From: RGIG4079 sp045531405
GTDB lineage: Bacteria > Bacteroidota > Bacteroidia > Bacteroidales > Muribaculaceae
Direction: 5' to 3'
NCBI GenBank assembly: GCA_045531405.1
Contig: JAZSDX010000014.1
Span: forward strand, 5,296-69,295
Length of the DNA stretch: 64,000 nt
Positions 9,224 to 17,492 of this stretch are shown here, one piece after another; position 1 is the first letter of the stretch; the number at the start of each line of letters is the position of its first letter. The notes below the pieces were generated by a model. The model saw only the letters and a program-made list of their open reading frames with translations, was not told where the DNA came from and did not search any database. The position numbers and the translations under genes are program-made.

Positions 9224-11641
9224 ATGAAAAAAACTCTTTTAATCTCGCTTGCCTTAATTGCCCCACTCGCTTCGTGGGCTACAAAGGAATGGACTTTGCA
9301 AGGCAACACCTACACAGTTGACACAGTGTATCATGCACCGATTGGTCCGGGTACAACTCAAACATCTCTCCGTGTTGTAGGTGCTTACAACCTCAACGTA
9401 TTTTACACTGTTACCGACCTCACCCACCCCAATGTGGAAATGCGTGTAGCTCCTGCCAATAACAATTCTCTCGCAGGTGGAGCAGGTGTATCAACCATGG
9501 CAAAAAACAATACTACCGACGAAGTGCAATATTTTGCCGGTGTAAATGCCGACTTCTTTGGCAACAGCAAACCTATCGGTTCAACTGTAATCAACAACGA
9601 AATATGGTATGCCAATAATAACGGCTGGACCGGTTGGGCTATCGATGCTAACAAGAAAACCCTTGTAGGCTCTTCTTCATTCAGTGGCACTGTCACTTCA
9701 AGCGCCGGCACTTCGCATGCACTCACCACTATAAACAATGCTCGTTATGAGGACAATCTCATCATTTACTCTAAAAAATACGGCACTACTACCGGGACAA
9801 ACGATTATGGCTACGAAGTGGTAATCACTCCTATAAATGGCGGTGTGTTGAGTATGGGAACAGTGCAAATGACCGTAGCCGAAACACCTCACACTACAGG
9901 TTCTACAACTATCCCTGCAGGTAGTTATGTTCTCTCCGGACATGGCACAGCTGCAACATTTGTAGCAGGTCTAACTCAAGGCGAAACAATCACTATCAAT
10001 ACTCAAATGACGCTTGGCGATAACACCATTATCCCCACTCAAATGGCTGGTGGACAACCTATGATTCTTTCGGGTGGTCAAGTATTGTCAACCGAGACAG
10101 CCCTCGACCACTTGACAGCCCTCAACCCTCGCACCGCTATCGGTTATGACGCAACCGGCACAAAACTCGTCTTGTTAGTAGTCGATGGTCGCAGCACTGC
10201 TTCACAAGGTTGCGTATCTAAAGTGCTTGCCGACATCATGCGCGAAGTAGGTTGTAGCGAAGCTATGAACTTCGACGGTGGTGGTTCTTCTGCAATTTAC
10301 ACAAAAGTCCTTGGCGTGCGCAACGACCCAAGCGACGGCAAAGAACGTTCAGTAACAAATGGTGTATTTGCTGTATCAAATGCCCCTGTTGACAACACCG
10401 TTGCCGCTCTCGCTTTTGAAGATTTCAAAACTGCATTACCCAAATATGGTTTCTATAACCCACGCGTGTATGCGTTCAATAAATATGGCGTAATGATTTC
10501 CGACGACTTTGAAGAAGCCACCCTCTCTTGCCCCAAAGAATTGGGCGAAATTGTTGAGAACGGCACTATCCTATTCTCTAATGGAGAAGGTTCTCACGTG
10601 CTAACTGCAACATATGGCGATGCCAAAGCCGAAGTTATCGTGACAATAGGCAGTGGCATTCCATCATTCCGTCTCGACAGCGTATTGGTTGATTCTTACA
10701 CCGACTATCCTATGGAAGTGACTGCGACTGTAGAGGACAAACAAATGCCGCTTGAAAACTCTGCTTTGACTTGGACTGTTGAAGACAACTCTATCGCAAC
10801 AGTTGATGATGCAGGGGTAGTTCATGGTGTTAAAAATGGCACAACCAAAGTTTTTGGTGCTGTTGAAGATTTTTCCGATACTATCCTTGTGAAAGTGGAA
10901 ATCCCTATCGTGCGTTATCAAGATGCCGAAACAAATGTTGACGTAACTACTTGGAAACTCACTAAGAGCGGAGTAAAAGAAGAAGCAATAAGTGCTTGTG
11001 GATCTAATGGCGTGGCTGTTGACTACACTATCAGTTCTTCACGCAACGCATATGTGAGAATAGCTAAAGAATTGGCAATTTGGAGCCGCCCCGACTCTAT
11101 CGAGCTTCAACTCAACCCCGGGGCTGCCACTATCAAACAAATAACTATCCAAACTACTCCAAGCCAAGGTGCTAAAGCTACAAACCTCACAATCACTCCT
11201 ACTCTCACAGCCAATACTGTTAATCGCATAGCAATCCCTATGGGCGATTTTGCCGACATAACCGATGCCGGAATTTATCCACTCACAATCAATGCGATAT
11301 CTGTTTACTTCAGCGACGCAGTCAACACTGTGGGACATATCGAAATACCCCACATCTATGGTGTTTACACTGCAATCGCTCCCGATGCGAGCGTGGAAAA
11401 TATCACTATCGACAATACTACTGAAACGCTAATCATCGCCCCCAACCCCATTGATGCTGGCGAAATCGTTTCAATCAACGCATCTGCTGATGCTGTTTTC
11501 TCAATCTATAACACTGCCGGTGCATTAATTATAAAAGGCAATGGCAACAAAATCGCCACTGCCAACCTCGGCACAGGTATCTACATCGTATCGGTAATCG
11601 ACAATGGCATTACTCGTGCAACTCGTCTCATTATTAAGTAA
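9224..11641 (+). CDS. Secreted phosphodiester glycosidase family protein with T9SS sorting domain (paralogue 3)
   Basis: 805 residues, beginning 12 bases after paralogue 2. Signal peptide 1-19 (ending SWA), NAGPA/DUF2233 domain with AMNFDGGGSSAIY and SDGKERSVTNG, Ig-like domain (LTWTVEDNSIATVDDAG), beta-rich region shared almost word for word with paralogue 2, and T9SS sorting domain (LIIAPNPIDAGE to LIIK). Asn-Phe-Asp replaces Asn-Val-Asp in the DGGGSS signature, a mild change. Last gene of the cluster; a strong terminator follows 32 bases downstream. Likely surface or secreted; the phosphodiester it acts on is unknown. Confidence 0.87.
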   Translation: MKKTLLISLALIAPLASWATKEWTLQGNTYTVDTVYHAPIGPGTTQTSLRVVGAYNLNVFYTVTDLTHPNVEMRVAPANNNSLAGGAGVSTMAKNNTTDEVQYFAGVNADFFGNSKPIGSTVINNEIWYANNNGWTGWAIDANKKTLVGSSSFSGTVTSSAGTSHALTTINNARYEDNLIIYSKKYGTTTGTNDYGYEVVITPINGGVLSMGTVQMTVAETPHTTGSTTIPAGSYVLSGHGTAATFVAGLTQGETITINTQMTLGDNTIIPTQMAGGQPMILSGGQVLSTETALDHLTALNPRTAIGYDATGTKLVLLVVDGRSTASQGCVSKVLADIMREVGCSEAMNFDGGGSSAIYTKVLGVRNDPSDGKERSVTNGVFAVSNAPVDNTVAALAFEDFKTALPKYGFYNPRVYAFNKYGVMISDDFEEATLSCPKELGEIVENGTILFSNGEGSHVLTATYGDAKAEVIVTIGSGIPSFRLDSVLVDSYTDYPMEVTATVEDKQMPLENSALTWTVEDNSIATVDDAGVVHGVKNGTTKVFGAVEDFSDTILVKVEIPIVRYQDAETNVDVTTWKLTKSGVKEEAISACGSNGVAVDYTISSSRNAYVRIAKELAIWSRPDSIELQLNPGAATIKQITIQTTPSQGAKATNLTITPTLTANTVNRIAIPMGDFADITDAGIYPLTINAISVYFSDAVNTVGHIEIPHIYGVYTAIAPDASVENITIDNTTETLIIAPNPIDAGEIVSINASADAVFSIYNTAGALIIKGNGNKIATANLGTGIYIVSVIDNGITRATRLIIK

Positions 11642-11673
11642 TATCTTCGCTCTTAACGCGATTTTCTCTCATA

Positions 11674-11713
11674 AAAAGAAAAGCCTCGACAAGAAAGTCG
11701 GGGCTTTTCTTTT
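11674..11713. terminator. Bidirectional intrinsic terminator
   Basis: 17-bp stem (11674-11690 with 11697-11713; core AGCCTCGAC / GTCGGGGCT with one G-T pair) and a 6-base loop. A-tract on one side and T-tract on the other let it end both the plus-strand glycosidase cluster and the minus-strand tRNA transcript converging from the right. Confidence 0.9.
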
Positions 11714-11714
11714 G

Positions 11715-11787
11715 AGCGGAAGACGGGGCTCAAACCCGCGACCCTCAGCTTGGAAGGCTGATGCTCTATCGACTGAGCTACTTCCGC
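11715..11787 (-). tRNA. tRNA-Gly (anticodon TCC)
   Basis: 73-base cloverleaf. Acceptor stem GCGGAAG/CTTCCGC, D-arm AGCTCAGTCGATAGAGCA, anticodon stem-loop TCAGC-CTTCCAA-GCTGA giving anticodon TCC, and T-arm GCGGGTTTGAGCCCCGT. CCA is not encoded. It lies 19 bases downstream of tRNA-Tyr, probably on one transcript. Confidence 0.93.
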
Positions 11788-11806
11788 AATTATAAAACTT
11801 TTTGTG

Positions 11807-11889
11807 TGGGCGAAGATGGATTCGAACCACCGAAGGTATAAACCAGCAGATTTACAGTCTGCCCCATTTGGCCACTCTGGTATTCGCCC
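11807..11889 (-). tRNA. tRNA-Tyr (anticodon GTA)
   Basis: 83-base class II tRNA with a long variable arm. Acceptor GGGCGAA/TTCGCCC, anticodon stem-loop GCAGA-CTGTAAA-TCTGC giving GTA, variable arm near TGGTTTATACCTTCG, T-arm GGTGGTTCGAATCCATC. CCA not encoded. The 5' end is 20 bases from the ribH stop, so it may be processed from the ribH operon transcript. Confidence 0.93.
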
Positions 11890-11909
11890 TAAATCGGGTG
11901 CAAAGATAA

Positions 11910-12401
11910 TCAAAGTTCTTTAACCTTGCAAGCGAAATCGTGCATTTTAATTGCTGCAACGGCTGCTTCTTCCCCCTTATTTCCGAGCGCGCCTCCACAT
12001 CGATCGAGTGCATCTTGCTCACAATCAACAGTTAGCACACCAAATATAACCGGGATATCACAATCGGCATTAAGAGATGTTATCCCTTGAGTTACGCTTT
12101 GACACACATAGTCAAAATGTGGCGTTCCTCCTCGAATCACACAACCAAACACAATTATTGCATCATAGAGCGATGATTCTATTAGTTGTGAAGCTGCAAA
12201 TGTGAGTTCTACGGCTCCGGGAACATGATAAACATCTACATCGTCTTCTGCAAACCCTTGTAATGAGAATACTTTTAATGCCCCATCAGTAAGTGCACCG
12301 GTTATATGTGCATTCCATTCGGCAGCTACGATAGCCACTCTCATATTTTCAACTTTGGGAATTTCTCCTTGTGGTGCGCTGTGAGATAAACTTGTTGCCA
12401 T
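11910..12401 (-). CDS. ribH: 6,7-dimethyl-8-ribityllumazine synthase
   Basis: Penultimate step of riboflavin synthesis: condenses the ribityl-diaminopyrimidine with dihydroxybutanone phosphate. 163 residues from the ATG at 12401 (MATSLSHSAPQGEI). An upstream in-frame start at 12485 would overlap the TPR gene and add non-conserved residues, so it is rejected. Motifs: VAAEWNAHI, PGAVELTF, GCVIRGGTPHFDYVC, with His and Arg of the active site, and FGVLT. Third gene of a SIS-TPR-ribH operon. Confidence 0.93.
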   Translation of the reverse strand: MATSLSHSAPQGEIPKVENMRVAIVAAEWNAHITGALTDGALKVFSLQGFAEDDVDVYHVPGAVELTFAASQLIESSLYDAIIVFGCVIRGGTPHFDYVCQSVTQGITSLNADCDIPVIFGVLTVDCEQDALDRCGGALGNKGEEAAVAAIKMHDFACKVKEL

Positions 12402-12426
12402 ATGTATAATTTTTTTGAAATGATTA

Positions 12427-13437
12427 TTATTTAGGAAACATTTTGTGCCACAATCCCAATATATCAAGATTGCTGTTATTTGCATTTAGCAGTATTTCTA
12501 CTATTTGTTTATGCTCATCGACAGCATTTAGCTTTGTGGCTTTATGAAGCATTGTATTGAGCAAGTGTACTCCTTTGTCGCGAGTATTTTTTGTTTGAAT
12601 CAATGCTCCGCCAAGAGATATTGAGAGGTGGAGTTGTTGTAGTGAAAATTCCGGTTCTATGCGTGTGAGATATTTCAATGCTCGAGTATAAAAGTGTATC
12701 GCTTCGCGATAACGATTCATTTGAGAAAGCGTATCACCCTCATTCTCAAGCGAATTTACAAGGCGTGTTGTTGCTTCAACAATCCCTGAATTAACTTCGG
12801 CAAGGTGGACCGATGTTTCAACCTGATATTGTGCTAATAGATTCGCTTGGTCAACTTTTGAACGATAAATTGTGGTAGAAGCATTAAGTGCCGTAAGTAA
12901 TGCCGAATTATATCGCCGAGGATTTGTTTTTGATAGTTTCTCCAAAAGTTTTACCACCTTCAAAATCTCTCGTTCGGCCTGCTTAAATTCTTTTTTATTG
13001 CTGTGAACTATCGACAAGTCAAACAGCAACATTGCAAGTAAGCACATAAAACTCTCATCTTTGCGACGAGTATTTTGCACTAATATAGATAATGCCTCAG
13101 CTGCTATTACTAATGCTTGTTCATATTTTTCATCTTCTATGAAAGTCGCAGCCAAAACTTGCTTTATTGCGACATGAACATCGACCACATTATCGGAACT
13201 ACAACGAGAAAACATCGTGTTAAGCCATTGTAGATGGGCAATTGCCTTACTTATGTTATTTTCTGAAATCATGTGGTTTACCACCACTCTCATCGTATCT
13301 ATAATTGTTGATAACGAAGCGTTGGCAAGTCCATGACGAATAGAATAAATCGACGACCCGGATTTGAACGCTGCAAGTTGATTGAGCGAATGTGAATTGC
13401 TTACACTTATAAAAAGTGAGTCGAGCGACGATTTCAT
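12427..13437 (-). CDS. TPR-like helical repeat protein
   Basis: 336 residues, no signal peptide or membrane helix, so probably cytosolic. Helix-turn-helix pairs run throughout, the clearest TPR-like unit being at about 230-265 (ENEGDTLSQMNRYREAIHFY). TPR folds bind peptides or proteins; no partner is evident. Placed 18 bases after the SIS-domain gene and 25 bases before ribH, so it is in that operon. I do not recognise a named family, though a TPR protein beside ribH is something I recall from other Bacteroidetes. Confidence 0.7.
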   Translation of the reverse strand: MKSSLDSLFISVSNSHSLNQLAAFKSGSSIYSIRHGLANASLSTIIDTMRVVVNHMISENNISKAIAHLQWLNTMFSRCSSDNVVDVHVAIKQVLAATFIEDEKYEQALVIAAEALSILVQNTRRKDESFMCLLAMLLFDLSIVHSNKKEFKQAEREILKVVKLLEKLSKTNPRRYNSALLTALNASTTIYRSKVDQANLLAQYQVETSVHLAEVNSGIVEATTRLVNSLENEGDTLSQMNRYREAIHFYTRALKYLTRIEPEFSLQQLHLSISLGGALIQTKNTRDKGVHLLNTMLHKATKLNAVDEHKQIVEILLNANNSNLDILGLWHKMFPK

Positions 13438-13455
13438 TAATTGGCAAATAAATAA

Positions 13456-14061
13456 TTATTTGTTGCCTCGCGACTTATGCCCAAGATAACCACCATGATG
13501 ACGTTTGGCATAATCAGCTTTTGTAAATCCGGTTTTCTTCATTACGCTTACTACCAAAACATCGCCTATTACTGTCATCATTGTGGTTGAAGTCGTTGGA
13601 GTAAGTCCAAGTGGACACACCTCAGCCGCACCTCCGGTTACTAAAAGAAAATCGGCATCATGGGCCAATTCACTATCAGGATTTCCGGTGATTACAATTA
13701 ATGGCAATTGTGGATATAGATTGCGTGCAAGAGTTACCAAGTCAATAATCTCGCATGTTTTACCCGAATTTGAAATCAACAACATTATATCATTGGGTTG
13801 CAACAAACCTAAGTCGCCATGTTGTGCTTCACTTGGGTGAATATTAACAGCAGGAGTCCCGGTCGAACTAAATGTTGTAGCGATATTCATTGCTATTTGA
13901 CCGGCTTTTCCCATTCCCGATGTTACAAGTTTGCCTCCTCGATTGTGAACATGATCTATGATTGCATCTACAGCTTTTTCATAATCTTCAGTCACCGGGA
14001 TATTGCTAATTGCCTTACTCTCAGCCTCAAGAATTTCACGCATTGTTTGAATGGCATCCAT
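13456..14061 (-). CDS. SIS-domain sugar-phosphate isomerase (KdsD-like, no CBS domains)
   Basis: Likely D-arabinose-5-phosphate isomerase, which supplies Kdo for lipopolysaccharide. 201 residues, so it is the short form lacking the two CBS domains of E. coli KdsD. Motifs: TSGMGKAGQIA near residue 43, HPSEAQHGDLG near 80, LISNSGKTCE near 95, and TTSTTMMTVIGD near 155. The C-terminal KRHHGGYLGHKSRG is typical of this subfamily. First gene of the SIS-TPR-ribH operon, with a -7 box at 14104-14111. Could act on another ketose phosphate. Confidence 0.82.
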   Translation of the reverse strand: MDAIQTMREILEAESKAISNIPVTEDYEKAVDAIIDHVHNRGGKLVTSGMGKAGQIAMNIATTFSSTGTPAVNIHPSEAQHGDLGLLQPNDIMLLISNSGKTCEIIDLVTLARNLYPQLPLIVITGNPDSELAHDADFLLVTGGAAEVCPLGLTPTTSTTMMTVIGDVLVVSVMKKTGFTKADYAKRHHGGYLGHKSRGNK

Positions 14062-14103
14062 ATTGAGTATTATATGATGATTTTGGTGAGTAAATTTATG
14101 CTA

Positions 14104-14111
14104 CAAAGTTA
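14104..14111 (-). promoter_or_regulatory. -7 box for the SIS-TPR-ribH operon
   Basis: TAACTTTG on the minus strand, a perfect Bacteroidetes -7 element, 43 bases before the SIS gene ATG. Confidence 0.55.
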
Positions 14112-14179
14112 CAATTTTCTTTTTAATTTTTCATTATGAATAGTACAAACACTCTATATTCCATCATGAAGAATAAAAA

Positions 14180-14668
14180 TCAGCCATGAGAGGTTACAAA
14201 TAAATCTCGTTCCTCAAATAAACTGATAGCCTTTACCCACTCCATATCAATCTCAGCTCCTTGTGCCGTAATTGGGTCAAATCCGGCCATTATCGTTCGA
14301 CCAATACATTTTACATCACCCGTTTCAATATTGATAACACGTTGTTCCAATTTGAGACTTCGCGGTGAGATTGAAGTCGCAGTTGTGAGCACAGCAATGG
14401 GTTCTTTAATATATCCAGGAGAGAAAAAATCGCAATTTATGTTTACGATTACTACATTTATATTTTTCCAATTAACCAATTCCGGTTTTACTGCATTAAA
14501 ATATGCCGTTTTGCCAATATCCATATATTCAAGATAGGCATTATTGTTAATGTGACCTATCATATCGATATCGTTAAACCTTATTTGTATTGGAGTCATA
14601 TGACGATAAGGCTGAGAAGCCTCTGGCACTCGTGGATTACTTGATGCTGGGTATGATATAGGAGTCAT
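14180..14668 (-). CDS. Acyl-CoA/acyl-ACP thioesterase, hotdog fold (4HBT)
   Basis: 162-residue hotdog-fold thioesterase. The signature IRFNDIDMIGHINNNAYLEY (residues 28-47) carries the Asp and His-Ile-Asn-Asn of YbgC/4-hydroxybenzoyl-CoA thioesterases. The first 23 residues (to HMTPI) are Pro/Ser-rich and poorly conserved-looking, so ATG at residue 24 is a possible alternative start. Begins 3 bases after the DUF721 gene, third in the recF operon. Likely cytosolic hydrolysis of an acyl thioester; the substrate is unknown. Confidence 0.82.
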   Translation of the reverse strand: MTPISYPASSNPRVPEASQPYRHMTPIQIRFNDIDMIGHINNNAYLEYMDIGKTAYFNAVKPELVNWKNINVVIVNINCDFFSPGYIKEPIAVLTTATSISPRSLKLEQRVINIETGDVKCIGRTIMAGFDPITAQGAEIDMEWVKAISLFEERDLFVTSHG

Positions 14669-14671
14669 TAG

Positions 14672-14962
14672 TTAATGAATTATTAAGTTTGTTATAACAT
14701 TTCGCCCTGCCACTTTGTTTAGAGCTTCAATGAGGCGTGTACGATGAAACTGCAACTCATTTTTGAGTGCTGCCGATGATAAATACACATGAAACACCCC
14801 ATTTTCTATATAACGGCGAGTTGTATATCGATTTATGCTTTGACCCACAATTTCGGGCCACATATAGCATAATTTTTGTTCATCAAAAGTTGACGACATA
14901 CCACTCTCATCAAGAGCTGCATCTATGATATCTTTTATGCTTTTTGCGTCGTTGCGTTTCAT
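14672..14962 (-). CDS. DUF721 (DciA-like) protein
   Basis: 96-residue DUF721 protein. MWPEIVGQSINRYT (residues 29-42) and VYLSSAALKNELQFHR (54-69) are typical of the family. DUF721/DciA proteins load or help the replicative helicase in many bacteria, and a place directly behind recF is classical, supporting a DNA replication/repair role. It starts 2 bases after the recF stop. Confidence 0.8.
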   Translation of the reverse strand: MKRNDAKSIKDIIDAALDESGMSSTFDEQKLCYMWPEIVGQSINRYTTRRYIENGVFHVYLSSAALKNELQFHRTRLIEALNKVAGRNVITNLIIH

Positions 14963-14964
14963 CT

Positions 14965-16071
14965 CTAATTTGCCTCAATAGGTGTAAATTGTCCGTCACC
15001 GACTTCCCAAATCCTATAATCACCCGAGGTGCGAGCAATGATGCGATCAAGATGTGTACGATTAGTATCCGTTATGAAGATTTGCCCAAATGTATCGTTC
15101 ATCACAATCTCCATAATATGTTCAACACGAGTGGAATCAAGCTTGTCAAAAATATCATCGAGCAACAATAATGGTTTTAGAGATGTCGCCTCATGTAAGA
15201 TTTCATATTGCGCAAGTCGCAAAGCAATAGTAAACGTTTTGCATTGACCTTGCGAACCGGTGCGTTTGATAGGCATTCCCGATATCATCATTTCAATATC
15301 GTCACGATGAATTCCCACCGATGTGTGTTTTATAATTTCATCATGACGGCGCGCACTATCTAACAGAGACTCCATTGTTACTTCTGCTTGATTAAGTGCG
15401 CTTTGGTAACTCAGACTCACCTGTTCTCCATCTCCGGCTATTGCATTATAATATTTATTAAAAATCAACGATAATTTGTCAATCCATTCATTGCGTTGGA
15501 GATTGATATATTGCGCCGACATTGCCATTGTCATTTCAATTGCCACATATAGATTATGATCTACACATCCATCACGAAGTAACTTATTGCGCTGTTCTAA
15601 GGCTTTATTATAACGAATGAGTTGATCTAAATAAGTATGATCACTTTGCGAGATAATCATATCAATAAAACGGCGACGTTCATCACTGTTTCCACGTATT
15701 AGGTCTATGTCATTTGGAGCAATGATAACAAGGGGAAATAGTCCAATGTGTTGGCTCAATCGTTGATACTCTTTTCCCTTTCGTTTGAGAGTTTTTCGTT
15801 TGTTTCGACTCATGCCAAGCGACAAATCCTCTTCAATATTACGGCGCAGATATGATGCATTTACGATACAAAACGATTCTTCGCGTTTTATTAGCATTGA
15901 ATCTTGCACACCATTAAAACTCTTGCAAAAACTCATATAATAGATAGCATCAAGCAAATTACTCTTTCCCATGCCATTATTTCCCAAAAGACAATTAGCT
16001 TTTGGTGAGAACTCTAATCGTGCTTGTGCGATATTCTTAAAATTATCTATTGCAAGTCGCTGTAAAATCAT
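14965..16071 (-). CDS. recF: DNA replication/repair protein RecF
   Basis: SMC-like ATPase that helps load RecA at gapped DNA. 368 residues. Walker A GNNGMGKSNLLDA near residues 31-43, signature region RTGSQGQCKTF near 275, and Walker B LLLLDDIFDKLD near 308. The -7 box is only about 5 bases before the ATG, so the mRNA may be nearly leaderless. First gene of recF-DUF721-thioesterase. Confidence 0.95.
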   Translation of the reverse strand: MILQRLAIDNFKNIAQARLEFSPKANCLLGNNGMGKSNLLDAIYYMSFCKSFNGVQDSMLIKREESFCIVNASYLRRNIEEDLSLGMSRNKRKTLKRKGKEYQRLSQHIGLFPLVIIAPNDIDLIRGNSDERRRFIDMIISQSDHTYLDQLIRYNKALEQRNKLLRDGCVDHNLYVAIEMTMAMSAQYINLQRNEWIDKLSLIFNKYYNAIAGDGEQVSLSYQSALNQAEVTMESLLDSARRHDEIIKHTSVGIHRDDIEMMISGMPIKRTGSQGQCKTFTIALRLAQYEILHEATSLKPLLLLDDIFDKLDSTRVEHIMEIVMNDTFGQIFITDTNRTHLDRIIARTSGDYRIWEVGDGQFTPIEAN

Positions 16072-16075
16072 AACA

Positions 16076-16083
16076 CAAAGTTA
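16076..16083 (-). promoter_or_regulatory. -7 box directly before recF
   Basis: TAACTTTG on the minus strand. Its downstream edge is 4 bases from the recF ATG at 16071, so transcription would begin at or next to the start codon. Confidence 0.5.
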
Positions 16084-16107
16084 CAAATTATTTCTGTCTA
16101 AATAGGA

Positions 16108-16761
16108 CTACTCTTTTAACTTTTGTAGGATATATTGGCGTATTTGCTCTTTTGTTAAGTCATATTTGGGTTCTAATGTTGCAAAGTTTCCATCAGGAAC
16201 AAACTGTCCGCAAAGTAACATCGCTATAATATTTTTAGAAGAAAGTCGATATCGAGAATAGGATAAGGCTTTTTCTATTCCAGTGTGAATTGAGTAACCC
16301 TCTTTAACTATACTATAAATATCATAATAGTCGCGAAATTTCATTCGGCGCAACATTACCTCCATTTTCATTGCCATAATAGCTTCTATATCTGCCAATT
16401 TGATATTGCCGAGATAATCAATGGTTGAGGATATGGGAGAGAGATTATCACTCACAAAAAAAGAGAACTTTACCCCTTTTACAAGAAATTCAACTTGGTC
16501 AAATCCGAGCATATTAAAGTTGTCAATTTCTCCAATTTTTTCGGTTAATTCTTTCTCTATAATGTTCCATTTAACCTCTGGCCTTTCAGTTTTAGATATT
16601 CGCCACATCATAAAATCTAAATCCTCGCTTTTACGATGCCCAAGTTGCATCGCAAGAGCTGTTCCTCCACACAATACATATGGTTTAATACATTCTAATT
16701 GTGCCACCTTTTCAATTATGGCATCGATTTTAGTCGTTAATCCCTGGCGCATATGATACAT
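16108..16761 (-). CDS. AbiEii/AbiGii-family nucleotidyltransferase toxin
   Basis: 217 residues. The nucleotidyltransferase core CGGTALAMQLGHRKSEDLDF (residues 32-51) has the GGTAL, GHR-S and DLDF blocks of AbiEii toxins. In characterised members the enzyme modifies nucleic acid such as tRNA, or uses GTP. Further conserved text is KLADIEAIMAMKMEVML and RDYYDIYSI. It overlaps the end of the upstream HTH gene by 32 bases, the usual coupling of an antitoxin-toxin pair. Intact, no missing catalytic Asp. It could be a defence (abortive infection) or plasmid-style addiction module. Confidence 0.82.
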   Translation of the reverse strand: MYHMRQGLTTKIDAIIEKVAQLECIKPYVLCGGTALAMQLGHRKSEDLDFMMWRISKTERPEVKWNIIEKELTEKIGEIDNFNMLGFDQVEFLVKGVKFSFFVSDNLSPISSTIDYLGNIKLADIEAIMAMKMEVMLRRMKFRDYYDIYSIVKEGYSIHTGIEKALSYSRYRLSSKNIIAMLLCGQFVPDGNFATLEPKYDLTKEQIRQYILQKLKE

Positions 16762-17314
16762 TCTTTAATAACTTATTGATATGTTGTTTCTCGACTTTTG
16801 CTAAATATTTTTCAGGTTCATTGATGCCAAAGTAATACATAGCAATCATCACATTGAGGCGTTGCATATACTCTCCTTGTATTGCCATTCTATTTCGCCA
16901 TACTTGCTGAATTTGTTTTCGTGGATAAAGTTCAAACATTAAGTTTATGTCATCAATATCCAATGTGGTAAAACATTTTTCAATTAACTCCTCGTCGGGA
17001 ATCGCATCAAATGATTTTACATCATATGACCAAAACGCATTTTTAGCAACTAATTGCTCGCAAAGATGGATTCGAATAGATTGTTTGCGTTTTTTTACAG
17101 CCTGCATTGCTTGCATCTTCACAAGTTCGCCATCAGGCAATGAAAAGAATGCCTCCAATTTCATTGCCAATTGAAGTGACATTTCACGTTTGCCACTGAT
17201 AATACAATTCAATAACTGACGAGGAATATTTATTTCACGAGCCAATTCAGCCTGTGTCATTTCTGCATGAGTCGTAAGGTTATTTATGTATTCTCCTATA
17301 CTACAGTTCATCAC
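16730..17314 (-). CDS. HTH-domain protein, likely antitoxin/autoregulator of the AbiEii pair
   Basis: 194 residues. An XRE/HigA-like helix-turn-helix at about 18-62 (MTQAELAREINIPRQLLNCI, then SGKREMS) is followed by an alpha-helical C-terminal half (about 100-194) that resembles a domain I recall as DUF6922. It is not the winged-helix AbiEi type, so this is a hybrid antitoxin partner. Lies upstream of the AbiEii gene with a 32-base overlap. A palindromic site between its -7 box and start codon suggests self-repression. Confidence 0.7.
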   Translation of the reverse strand: MMNCSIGEYINNLTTHAEMTQAELAREINIPRQLLNCIISGKREMSLQLAMKLEAFFSLPDGELVKMQAMQAVKKRKQSIRIHLCEQLVAKNAFWSYDVKSFDAIPDEELIEKCFTTLDIDDINLMFELYPRKQIQQVWRNRMAIQGEYMQRLNVMIAMYYFGINEPEKYLAKVEKQHINKLLKNVSYAPGIND

Positions 17315-17321
17315 GATATAT

Positions 17322-17351
17322 TGTTGTCAACAAATTTGTTTACAAAAGTAG
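17322..17351 (-). promoter_or_regulatory. Promoter with overlapping palindromes, probable antitoxin operator
   Basis: -7 box TACTTTTG (17344-17351, minus strand). Between it and the HTH start codon lie TTGTTG-T-CAACAA (17322-17334) and ACAAATTTGT (17331-17340), two overlapping perfect palindromes placed where a bound repressor would block transcription. Confidence 0.5.
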
Positions 17352-17427
17352 TCTGCTTTTTTCTTAAAACAAAGAGATTTATTAAGTTTTTTCTTTTTCT
17401 TGGTCAAATTAATGTTTTTTCAGAATA

Positions 17428-17469
17428 TAAATAAAAAACTGGATATATCCATTATGGAAATACCCAGTT
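17428..17469 (-). terminator. Intrinsic terminator after lpxA
   Basis: On the minus strand, a 16-bp imperfect stem (17469-17454 with 17452-17437; ends AACTGG/CCAGTT) followed by TTTTTTATTTAT. It begins 23 bases after the lpxA stop. Confidence 0.75.
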
Positions 17470-17492
17470 GAGAGAATATCTACTGTTTTAGA

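Noticed and set aside
12402..12485. N-terminal extension of ribH
   Set aside because: It overlaps the end of the TPR gene and adds residues unlike lumazine synthases; ATG 12401 gives normal length.
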